Notes under the pieces: generated by a model | What the model was told of the DNA's origin: nothing | Databases searched by the model: none | What the model saw: the letters and a program-made list of their open reading frames with translations, nothing else | From: Taeniopygia guttata | Lineage: Eukaryota > Chordata > Aves > Passeriformes > Estrildidae | Length of the DNA: 64,000 bases | Reading direction: 5' to 3' | NCBI RefSeq assembly: GCF_048771995.1 | Contig: NC_133034.1 | Span: 885,501-949,500, forward strand | Translations under genes and position numbers: made by a program | In this document: one piece after another, positions 37,771-49,100 of the stretch | Layout of the letters: the number at the start of each line of letters is the position of its first letter | Numbering within the stretch: position 1 is the stretch's first letter

Positions 37771-40688
37771 GGTATTGATCTGATCCATTTAATTGGCCTT
37801 GTATCTTTGCTCTGGCATAGCAATATACTAATCCCATTCTGACAAGTATTTCTGGATTCTATATAGCTTGAATATCATCCAAGCACCTGGACATTCTAAA
37901 TGTGAATATTTGAAGTTCAGATTCTGCGAACCTTAAAGTGATAAAAATGTAATTTCCAAATGTCTGTAGGAGTTAAACAAAGCCAACTTGAACTACATAT
38001 TCTATCCTGAAGAACAATGGTAGAAGTACTTTTATAGTGGTAGTTCACCTTTACCCATTTTGCCTCAGTGAACAACAGTACAGCACATAGGCAACAAGTC
38101 TGCTACCAATTTACTGTATATATTTTCATGTCCTAAATAAATGTAAAAGGATTTGCATGGTTTTCAGTGCATTTTCAGAAAATTAATCTCTTGAGAAAAA
38201 AAAAAAAAAAATGCCATAAAAGTCCCAGACTGAATTCATTATGAACAAAAGATAGCCATGGTAAATGCAACACAGGCTGCAGTGAGTAGAGCAGTACTGT
38301 GGTCTTTGTTTGGGAAAATGTATTCAAAAGTCACTGTCTTGTTTCTACCTAGTCATACAAATGGCTCTTTGACAGAGAGCTGATATCTCATCAAAAACTA
38401 TTATAGAACCATAATTACTACTTCTGGATCATTAATCTGAACTACCAATATGCTTGTGCATAAATGGAAGTGCGTCAGGAAATTCTGCCAGCCTGTGGTC
38501 CCTCAGATGTGTTATAAAACTGTTAATTATCAGAAATGAGACCTACGTAAGGTCTATTGAGTTCTGTAATCTCCATGAAAAAAGCAAGACTTGGGGCCAG
38601 ATTGTAATTCTGGCCATGTCAGCACTTCCCTGGAAATTTCAGATATCCATTCCCTGCTCAGCTGTCCTTTCCCTCTCACTCAGCCCGCTGAGATGGGAAT
38701 CTGGGCAGGACCTTCCCTGCTCATGGCATGCTCTTCTTCTCACTGGGATGCTCAATTTCCCAGGAATGTGTTTGTGCCTAATGCATTCCAAGGAAAACAA
38801 AACACAACTTTCTCTGTCACTCTTCAGTGTGGGTTTTTTGGGTTTTTTTTTGGGTTTTTTTTATATTCATAATGTTGTCCTCCAGTGCCATACTGTGCCA
38901 TGGAAAAAAGTTCCATACTGGTTGTGCTTAGTCTTGAACATGAGTTAATTACTGGCTGGTAAACGCAGCATCCTGCCATAACATTTTACAGTTGTGCTTT
39001 TGTTGATTAGCATACATAAAAAGGCATCTGATGAAGTAGCACATTATGAGATAACTCTTGGGAATGACAAGGTAGAAAGGACTGAGGGAAAAATTAGGAA
39101 AACTGAAGCCAAGGAAATCAGAGTGAAGATATATTGCAACTGTTATTCATCTTTCCAGATCAGAGACAGTTTCACATGTGAAAGAACTACAAAATTTGGC
39201 CCTGAAGATAATAACAATACATTAGGTTTTGCAAAAATTGAGCTGATCTACTGCTGAATGCTACCAGAGTTGTCAAATGTGGGTTGCTTTTTCACTGTGT
39301 TCTGCTATCGCTACTGAATTGTCTACAAACACCTTCCCTGTAAACCTTCTGGTGTGATATTTAAGGAAAAGTAGCAGAAGGGGCTCAGGTCCTCCATCAT
39401 TAGCAGATATGAGAGCTCTAAAGCTATGAAAATGGGGAACTTCTGCAGGAGCTACCAAATTAATCTCAGAATTATCAGGAGATACTGTCCAGAAGTGATG
39501 CTGGTTTCACAGAGTCCGTGTTCCAACTACTACTGCAGAATAGAGGATATTTCAACTCAGATGTGAAGGGGAAGCCTGATGAACTTGTAGGGCTACCACA
39601 CAAGAATCAAGACAAAACTGGTTAGATTACACAAATAGTTACAGCTTTCAAATTATAAATCATATTCCATATAATCAAGTATTGATTACTTAAGACTTCT
39701 GAGAAAAAAGGCTGTTAAATTTTTTCTCATATGAGAAAATGTAACTCTGGTTTAGTCTTTAATTCCCATAGAACCCTATACCAACAGGAAGAGCAAGACA
39801 GAAAAATGAATGGTGTAATCCTACCCTCCCACGAGTTAAAATCCTGATTTTTCTCTCCAATATAATATTTCATCCACGATTGTTCTTCACTGTTTTGAAA
39901 AAAAAATATATATATAAGAGCTCTATTGTAACACAAATATTGAAACTGTAGAAGTCATTTATTACGGCACTATTGGTAGTTATAAAAAGCTGGGGGAAAG
40001 GATCATTTCAGAACCATAGACTCCATGGGAACAACCACCACTGATTCCTCCATGTTTTACCTTAAAAAAATTGATATCCAAAGTCTCCGAGCAAAACTTG
40101 TAGTGACTTCAGTGAGGCCAAGAAATCATCTCTCTAATGTCATCTGAAATAAATCACGTGTGAAATACAGAAGAATTAAGTCCAAAACTTATTTTTCAAC
40201 ACCATTCCCTGTGGTTTTGTTCGACTTTGGTTGTGGGTTTTTTGTTGGTTTTGACTCATTCTGGAAGTTAAGAGAATAGCCAGAGTGACAGTGGACTGCA
40301 GCAGGGAGCTGGGGTTTGTCCCTGCTCGTGGGTCAGCTCCTTGGGGTGCAAAGCTGAGCAGCTCACCTGCTTGCTTCTCTCTAACAAAAGATTGCATTAC
40401 AAACTGCTCTTTTCTGCTATATTCCATCTTGAAAGGTTTTGGGGTTATTTTTCTATATTTCACCTGATCTGCTGGTTTCTTTGACTTCAAAGCAAGCTTT
40501 ATTAGTTTGAAATTTTGAATCTTTTACTGATTTACTAAGTGTTTGCTATTCTTACTGCAGCTATCAAATATTTTTCTTGTGTTTTAATTTTGTCTGCTGC
40601 TTGTAATTTTTTCCTCGCTTGCATTGTAAATAGTGTATTGCCTTAAAACTTCTGCAGTTCCATGAATGTAGATGTTTTACAAAGCTAA
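37771..40688. other. No gene recognised
   Basis: AT-rich DNA. A short G3T-rich tract lies near 38829-38862, and another T/G-rich tract near 40219-40255. No exon is supported. Confidence 0.5.
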
Positions 40689-40905
40689 TTACTCTGCATG
40701 TAATAGCTTAATTATTTAAACGTGCATAAAGCTGATAACTCACAGAAGAGTAAGAATTAGGAAAATAATATATGAAAATATATGTAAATGCTATCTCATT
40801 ATGAGAAGCAAAAATATGGATATGTATGTCAGCACGTAGACTGCCAAAAGGAGATTATGAAATTGAAATGCATTTTTAAAAATAAATTATTTCTTCTCAT
40901 CTGAC
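40689..40905 (+). repeat. Direct duplication, copy 1
   Basis: About 215 bp that recurs in the same orientation at 43103-43334. Shared blocks include GAGAAGCAAAAATA, GGATATGTAT, TTGAAATGCATTTT and TTCTCAT.TGACC in the same order. By eye the copies are roughly 80 percent alike, with a small insertion in copy 2. It may be a dispersed repeat family or a local duplication. Confidence 0.8.
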
Positions 40906-43102
40906 CAATCTTTACATCAAGAGCATTGCCTACATTTTGAGTCATGTTTGTCAGAAAGCAAATGTACGAAAGTCAGATCAAAACAAGAACAAAAATGAGC
41001 TTGAAGAAGGAAGAAATGTAAATTATCTTAACAGAAATCCAGCAAAGAATCAGCAGAGTTGGAAAAATCAGTGATCACAATGCAGCCAAGGCACAAGGCA
41101 GACAGACTGGGCCTGCTCATGCACTTTAATGAGGAACTTGGTTCAGTCAGTTGTCTAAAATAAGCGATGTATTAAAAAATGGAGAAATTCTATAAGGAAA
41201 TCCTCATCCATTTCTTGCCCCTTCCTGTCTTTCCACAGAATCTCTAAAGAGGCAGGAGAACAGGAACCATACTGTTTATTAATTATACAAAGGCAGCTCC
41301 TTGTGAAGGATTTCAAAACATCTTGTCAAACATTTAATTACCTCTCACTGTTAGCCTTGCTTCCAAAGGGTGTTAGTCCCTTCTCACAGGAGGTTTTTCA
41401 GGAAGGAGAGGTTCCTGCAAGGCAAAGTCATCATGGAACTGAGTAACTGTTCTCAGCAGGAAGACAGGCAGAAGCCATCCCCAAAACACCCTGAGCACTG
41501 CAAGGGGACAGACGGATCCCTCCTGGAACTCATCCCACTGCCAGCAGTGACCACTCTTGGATCTTACAGAAATGCTGTGGACTTGGGCAAAACGAGGAAG
41601 AATTCCCTCTCTGATGCTCTGGTTGACACAGCTCCCAAGATCCCTGAGGGATAAATGGGTCCTTTCAAGCAAAGGGTGTTAAGGAAGGGCTTCCAGTGAT
41701 GCTGCCTTGGCACTCTGCTGTTCCAGTGCTCATATCCATGCCAGGAAAAACCATGGGAAACCCGCAGCTGTATGGTGAAACAGCTACAGAGATGTCCAGA
41801 GACCTGAAAAATATGCTTTGCACATATCAAGCAGGAAATTCAACCTATATATTTTGCCATAACATGTTAAGTAAGTCAGGAACCAGCTAAAGTAAAATAC
41901 TTCAGATAGATAGTAGAATTTGAAAATTATGGGTCCATTTAGTTCAGGTGATAAAATGACAAAAAAAAATAAACACACAAAAAGGTGACACTACAAATTG
42001 AATCTTTTTTCATAAATAATTAATCACCTATTAGAATAGATTAGCAACAAAACTGATTAATATGCCAACAGCCAACACCTCTAAAGTGAGGCCAGCTGCA
42101 TTTCAGAAAAGGGGACAGCTGATTGGAAGCCGAGAGCAGCAGTTTAGGTGCTCTATGACTACAAAGGATTTGGTGTGGCCTTAAAGACATCAAATCACTA
42201 TGAAGCACATTATTTCTGTGCAGATCCTTCCCAATCATTAAAATGTTAAGGTGATTTAGTTATTTGGTCAAGCTTTTCTGCCTTTCCAAAAGCCACATAC
42301 CTAAAAAAAAAAAAAAACAACCCTAATGTTTCAGGAAATGCATCAGGAGAAAGTGATTTCACATTAGTGAAAAGGCAGAAATTTCTAGTCCATGATTTTT
42401 TTATTTCTTTCCACAATAATTGCTTTCTCTTTAAAAATGAAAAAAAAATCATTAAATAGAGCTACTCCATTAGTCATTTTGTTAATCACAGCTCTTAGCT
42501 TTCAGACTTACCAAGAAAAGGATTAACTTCTTAGTTGCCATTGCAAACCACTATCTGCATAATATGGAAATAGGAAAGCTTGGTAAATAAAAATCAAGGG
42601 AGCAGGGTTTTCAGTCAGATCCATATGGTTTAGATAGGTGCCACTGATGAAAATCACGGTCTAAACCTGCCACTGTCTATCCAGCCTAGGTACTGGCAGA
42701 TAGATAGACAAGACAGGCCACGAGCAATCCTTCTCTTCTCCTCGGGTGGTGTTTTGCTTCTGTTTTTAAAAGACAAATTCTGCCAGACTTTCTAGCAGCA
42801 ATTTCAGACTTGCCAACAGTGCAGGACAGAATCTTTCATGCACAGTGGCAGCAAAAGCCACTTTAGATGACACCAGGGAGGGCAGGACATTGCTGGCACC
42901 AGGAGCAGCCTTGGCTCCTGCTTCCCTGGCCAGTGCCACTGTCACCCTCTGCTCTCCTGGAGGGGCAGGAGCAGGAATTCCCACTGGAATGGGGCCAGAA
43001 TGGAGTCCCAGCCTTGTTCTTTGGTCACAGGGCTCTAAAAAGGTCTGTGCTCTGCTGTCCCCCAGCTAGGCCCAGCCCCCCAGCACAGCCAATTATAAAA
43101 TT
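40906..43102. other. No gene recognised; spacer between the duplicated blocks
   Basis: Mixed sequence. The last 300 bases (about 42800-43080) are more GC-rich with open frames on both strands but no recognisable motif. Confidence 0.5.
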
Positions 43103-43334
43103 ACTGTATATGCAACAACTTAATTATTTACAGGTGCATAAAACCTTTTTATGCACCTCTTTTTATTCACAGAATAGTAAGAATTAGAAAGTTAATATAT
43201 GAAAAATGTATGTAAATGCTACCCCATTGTGAGAAGCAAAAATACGGATATGTATATCATCACATAGTCTGCCAAAGACAGATTATGCCATTGAAATGCA
43301 TTTTAAGAAGTCAATTATTTTTTCTCATATGACC
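43103..43334 (+). repeat. Direct duplication, copy 2
   Basis: Partner of 40689-40905, at a distance of about 2.4 kb. It contains an extra stretch near 43141-43165 where GTGCATAAA/ATGCACC forms a local inverted motif. Similarity ends on the right at TGACC, after which the two loci are unrelated. Confidence 0.8.
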
Positions 43335-44924
43335 CCCTGCACTGCCCGGCAGGACTTTGGTGCCCGCTTTGCTCAGCTGAGCCCATTCCCTGCTCCCCAC
43401 ACAGGATCCCTTCCACCAAAACCCCTGTGAGCTGCCATCAACGAGGTGGATCCTGCTGTCAGACACTGCAGTGGGGGTGAACAGAAAGAACTGCATTTTT
43501 TGCCATTTGCAGGGAGTGTTTTGAAGGTCCAGATTTGCATTTGGTAATCTCCACAGGCCCATGGGAAGTGAGAGCTGCAACCATGGACAACCCTCCTGGG
43601 CACCCAGAGAGGCAGTCCATGGCTCATGGGTACAATTAGTGGGAAATTAAAGGAATGGGAGAAAGAAGAAAGCCTGAAAATAGTTAAAAATATAGGTAAA
43701 CACGCACCATACCACATTTTGTTATGCCACAGTGTCTCTTCATAATAATGTAAAAATAATAGAAGGATTATGGAATAAAAACTAGTTTAATGCTTGTGCT
43801 GGTTTGGGCTCTCCAAATCTGCCATTCTAAAAGAGTTGAACTGATGATAATTAATGAGTGACTTTATTCAGGGCTTTGACAAAAGATTTCAATTTCACGT
43901 TAAACTTGTTCGTGTGGCAACAGTAGATTTTATGCTGCAGGGATGTCACAAGCACATTTTTATTCCCTCTGCTTTAATTAATATGATCATCCAGAGTCAA
44001 CTTTCTTTGAAATAAAATACAGGTGTTACAAATCTAAAATGATTGCAAAGGAATATCCTGAACCAAGCTACATGAAATAATTTAAATGCTTTCTTTCCGT
44101 TTTCCATTTCTGAACTAATCTACTTAGAAATTACCTTGAGAAGAAGGAATAATTGTAGTTCTTCCAACTTATTTGTATTCCTGTCAAATACACAGCATAA
44201 AGGTGATACTGCCCAGGAACTTTAGTGTGAAAGCAAATATGGAAGCCTTTGCATAACAACAGAGCTCACTCTACTCAGAAGGAAAATTGAAAATTTATGC
44301 AGTAAGAACTAAGTCTAGACTTGAACAGAAGACTTGAATTCCTTGAATTCACAAACCTTATATTTCACATAAAAGAACATTCATTTTAAAGAAATAAAAG
44401 TGAAAAATATTTTTTAAAATATTGCTGTAAAATACACCAGCAGAGTTCTCTAGCAGGAACAATGATCACACGAGTCTTGCAACAGTGCTGAGACTTTCCA
44501 TTCCTCTCTTTGTGTTACAACCTCAGGCAACGTTTTCTGAAATTGTCACTGGATATTTTTTCTTGGGCAAGAAAGATAAGGACTTTGTTTCTTAGTCTTT
44601 TCCTCAACCTTTCCAAAGAAGAAAATAACACTTTACTTTCTGTGGTCAGTTCAGGAGTATCTTGAAGTTTCCACTAGATTTGGAGATTGCAAAAGAACAG
44701 AATCTGCCTCCACAATCTGTGGGCGCTGAGTGTGTGTGGGCCACGGAATGGTAACTCCAGCAGTAACATTTTATGGTTTCTCTTTTCCAATTTATTAGAA
44801 CAGAGGGTAGCACTACCCTACTTTCAGGCACAGCCAAACCTCACATCTCCCCAGAGGAATCATCAGCAAGTTCACAAAGCCTGGCATAACCTAGTTCATA
44901 AGTGCAATTACTGAGCACCACAAT
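43335..44924. other. No gene recognised
   Basis: AT-rich DNA without a supported exon or repeat end. Confidence 0.5.
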
Positions 44925-45190
44925 GTAGCATTACAGTCCCTGGGTGGACAAGGATAGGTTGGATTCAAATCTACCCAGGGACTTCACCTGTGATGTATTG
45001 TGGGCTGCAGACATCTCTCTGGTCAGGAGCTGGGCTCTGAGGGGATCACACCCCTCAGCCGTTTCAATCAGCAGTTGAGACCCAGCAGTTCTGAGCTCCC
45101 TATATAAGAAGGCTCTCAGCAATAAAATATGTTGCTGTCACATGGAGCTTTGAGGCGCCCCACGGAAGCCGTGGCCCCGCTTGTAACACT
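44925..45190 (+). mobile_element. Probable solo LTR (copy B)
   Basis: The plus strand carries TATATAAG at 45101-45108 and AATAAA at 45121-45126, 20 bases apart as in copy A at 23 kb. The segment GCTGCAGACATCTCTCTGG (45004-45022) plus GGAGCTGGGC matches copy A upstream of its TATA box. The block ends near CTTGTAACA, plausible as a TG...CA-type LTR edge. Edges are uncertain. There is no internal retroviral coding. Confidence 0.55.
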
Positions 45191-45628
45191 GCAAGAGAAA
45201 AAAATCCTTTGTACTTCTGCAGTGGAAACTCCTCAATCCAAGACAAGGCTAATCCAGAGATGCACTTTGATGATGGGGGTCAAACTCCCTGAAATCAATG
45301 GGAATTCTGTTTATCAAAGGGAAAGGGACCATGTCTTGAGACTTGAGCACATATGGTCTTACCTTTTCTCAGTGCTGGGCTGTTGACTGACAGTTCAGGG
45401 TTCTTCATCTTCCCTTACAAAGTCTTACAGAGTGAAGGAATAAATCTCCTGAATTTCCCTTCTTAATTTGTATTCTCCAGTCTAACCTCATTGATCGCTA
45501 TTAAAACTCCAATAAAAACAATCCTGTAGTCATTACTAGAAATCATTATTTACATTCAAGCCTCTTAAGGAGGCTTTGCTGCCTTAGCGCTCTCTTGTCC
45601 CCCCTTTTGTCCCAGCTAGCTCCGTGAG

Positions 45629-45640
45629 GGGGGGGGGGGA
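45629..45640. repeat. G12 homopolymer
   Basis: A run of 12 G on the plus strand at the left side of the GC-rich island. It is a likely site of sequencing or assembly length error. Confidence 0.85.
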
Positions 45641-46084
45641 GCGCTGGCAACTTCCGTGTTTTCCGGCGAACCCTCGCGGGTATCGGCCGGTGCTGCGTGG
45701 GTTTGGGAGCGAGGCGAGTCCCGAGGCGAATAAAAGGAGAGAGACTTTTTCCCCCGCGGGCGATATCTCGGTTTATTGCGGCTTGGTTGGGAAGGCAAAA
45801 ACCGAAAATGCTGCTGCGTGCTAAGTTCGAGTTTGTCCGTGCCGCCTGGCCGATTCGGGGGCGGGGCGGCGCGCTCCGGCGCTGGCCGCGATCCAAGAGA
45901 GGCGGCGTGCAGAGCCGCGGCGCTGCGGCCGGCACGTGCGGGAGCTGCGGCGACCGCGGCAGCAGCGACGGTGGCGGTGAGGCTGCGGCAGCGATCGCAG
46001 GACAGTCCGAGGCGGCCGCGATCGCCCGAGGCAGCGGCGGCGGTTGCGGCAGTCAGGGGCCGGGCGAGAGAGAGAGCCGCGGCA

Positions 46085-46157
46085 GCACGCAGGAATCAGG
46101 CGGGAGAAAAGCCCGCGGCGGCACGCAGGAATCAGGCGGGAGGAAAAGCCCGCGGGT
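46085..46157. repeat. 36-bp tandem repeat, two units
   Basis: Two near-identical units starting GCACGCAGGAATCAGGCGGG, with a third degenerate partial unit to about 46200. It lies in the presumed transcribed part of the island. Confidence 0.85.
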
Positions 46158-49100
46158 CGGGCAGCAGCAGCGATCAGGGGCCAGGCGGGAGAAAAAGCAC
46201 CGGGGCATCCCCAACCTGCTCTATAAGTACTCGATAGGGGAAACCCGGGGCGGCCAATGAGATAACGCCACGGGGGGACTGGGACAGTGGGGTGCAGGGG
46301 TCCAATGGGAGATGGACAGATGGAAGGGTGCCAGGTCGTCTCCCAACCCCGCTGCGTGGCTGACAGATGGTCTGAGAGACGTAAACAGAGTGACTGGGCA
46401 CTTTCTCGGGAAGGCAGACCGCGGGGGGAAATGGGAGAACCCGGGAGGTCGTTACAGATCGCGAGGGGATACATGGAATGACCTTACACATAATAGAACA
46501 TATAATAACACAATTCCACACTTTGCTTTGTGCTGTGAGACCACTACTGGACAGAAGTGTTGGATATATTGAAAAATAAAAATAATCAGTGGGATTTTTC
46601 CCTCTTTACAGTAACTAACCTGTCTCAAAATATTTGGAAAAGGTAACCAGCTTTCTAAATAAAGAAAAATATACCTGAAATGGATTGAAATGTTTTGATA
46701 CAGAGACAAAAAATACTAACTAGCATTCTGCTTTCCAGCTGAGAGTTACAATTGATGCACAGTTCCTTATGAACCCAGGTATTCTAATTTAAAATTCATC
46801 TCTCCATGAGAACCAGAATCCATTTTCCTGAGCGTGCAGAGTAGAGGAAGCAGGAGTCGAATTTGTCAAAATAATCTTCAAGTTTAATTTTTTCATGGTT
46901 TATTATAATCATGGTCATTTCAAGCAGTGTGATAAATCTATGGATATGTAAACCTCTGATTCCAAGGACTAAAGCCCAGTAGGTTGCAAATACTCAGCTT
47001 CAGAAAAAGCATTTGCTTAGAAATACAAATTTTTCTTTCTAAATAAGAGCAGGGATTCCTATCATTAAGGACATTTTCAAATATGTTCTCATAGCTGTAT
47101 TTTTAAAAGTCTTAATTATATCTTTGTTTTGGAGTCCCTGAAAAGGGTCTGGAGCTTAAGCTCTGTGTATTTTGAGAACATTTATCACAGCATTTCAAAG
47201 ATTTTGCCTCCTTTTCCCAGGTACTGCCAGGGTCAGTACCTGGAACATGAGAGCAGGGATCAATTCTGTGCTCCCCAGTCTGCTGTATCCACTCCTAGGA
47301 AGGAAAAGGAGAAGAATCCTGAGCTGGCTGGGAGCAGAGGCTGAGGCAGTTGTGGTGCAGAGAGACCTCAGTGCCTGCTAGCTAAGCTGTAATACATAAT
47401 GAAACTAAATTAAGTACAGGCAAACTTAATTCCAGTATGTGTGAGCACATTAATATTTGACTTGGAAACTGTAGGAGCATGATGGGTACATGTGGGAGCA
47501 AAAGGAACAGAAAGAGAACAGAAGAGAAAGGAATGATATAATTATTATTTAGCAATCCTCAGATCAGCTTGAAAGTTGCTAAGCACTGTAAAACCTCGGT
47601 GTAAGTGACAATTCCTGTATAAGCATTTAGAAATCTCAAAACATATCACAGGGAAAGCTGTAAGAGGCAAAGCACTTAGTTCAAAGCCCTCCCTTCTGTG
47701 TCAGTGGCAAAGGAGTGCTTTGATTTGCTTTATGGGCAATAAATAACACAAAAGCCTGGAAGATGCAGCAGGACTGACAAGACTGCAATTCTCACAGGAC
47801 AGCACACACAGCTGATCAAACACACTGGATTATTGCCTTCAGAGCTCATCTGTGCCTTGCAGTGCTGTCCTACACCTGAGTATTCCTGGTAGGAGAAGAA
47901 AAGGATGAAATTATAAACCATAGCTAGCAACACAATGGCTTCGGCACATCCTACACATTAATTCATGCAAAGCTTTCACAAAACTACCAGAGTACCTAAA
48001 GAAATGAGCGAGCAGCATCTGAAAATTATTCTTCCTTTTGCTGCAGAACGTGAAGTGCTGCCTTCCAGAGGCACTGAATCCTGAAGGGGCAGGGTGCAGG
48101 AAGAAATCAGGTCTCTGACTGCCTCGGGTGAAACTGCAGCCTCTGTGACTGCAGGTCACCATCGCCCACAGCAGCAAACAGACAGCAAAGCCAGAGGGAA
48201 CATTGGCTGATCCTGATCCTATCTCCAGAGAAAGAGGGATTTTTGCTCCCAAGTCCAAAGGGTTCTGAACTTCACCTCCCTCTCCTGCTCTCCAGTCTCA
48301 TTCCATTACCATGTGTGTTCTTGCCACAGCGTCAAAGGTAGAGTCTCCCTCAGTCTTGCTAGGTAAATACACTTCCCATGCACTCCAGCAGATGAAGAAC
48401 CATCACATTTTATTAGAGTTAAGAGAAAAACTGCAGGTCTGCATACCTAGTTGGAACTGTGTTTTGCATTGCAATGTAATACTCAGTGATTTTATGTTAC
48501 CAAACACCGAGCAACCTGACAGATACATCTGTTAGAAGTGTAATTACATAGGATAACTTGTACTGCTGTCCCTCTCTGTTAGAGAAAACAATGGATTTTC
48601 ATTCAGAGGGGCACCTTGAAAGATTAATGGTAGTAATGAAGCATGAAATATTTCCTTGCTAGCATGGTTAATCTGAAACAGAGGAAACAATCATTTCACC
48701 CTGGAGAGATAATCCTTTGAGGAAAATTATCAGTGAAATAATGCATTGTCATATCTCATCTCACATATGTCAACAAAGAAGCAATCACTGTTGTGCTTAT
48801 TGCAATAAAGGCCAACAAGAACAAAAAAACAAGGAAATACAATCAGCACAGCCAAAACACAGATGCACAGTGGGATCAGCAGAAGGGAGAGAGGAAAGCA
48901 GGAAAACTGGAGCAAGAAGCAACAGCATAAGGAGCAAAGGAGGCCAGAGACCAGAAGTTCAACCGCGGGGAGAGAAGTTGGAAGGAACTGCTCAAATAAA
49001 AACATTTGGGGACATTTATTTAGGTGAGCCATGTGCAGTTTATGTCAGAAGGAAGTGGCCACAGAAGCAGGTACTGCAGCTGGGTGGCAGGACAGGCACT

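Larger units (their letters stand above)
45545..46480 (-). mobile_element. GC-rich island: probable retroviral LTR, or a CpG-island promoter
   Basis: About 900 bp of GC- and CpG-rich DNA with sharp AT-rich borders. Read on the minus strand it has TGTAACGACC near 46456, two inverted CCAAT boxes (46251-46256 and about 46300), TATAGAG near 46221-46228, a repeat-rich transcribed part and AATAAA at 45772-45777, in the order expected of an LTR. A polypurine-like GGGACAAAAGGGGGGAC lies at about 45594-45611. On the plus strand the same TATA site reads TATAAGT, so orientation is not settled. I found no matching second LTR or target duplication. A CpG-island promoter of an unseen transcript is the alternative. 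Open frames here (for example 45697-46260 plus) are GC artefacts. Confidence 0.45.

Noticed and set aside
45697..46474. Open frames of 187, 153 and 217 codons in the GC-rich island
   Set aside because: They overlap on both strands and have low-complexity composition. They arise from GC content and the 36-bp repeat.
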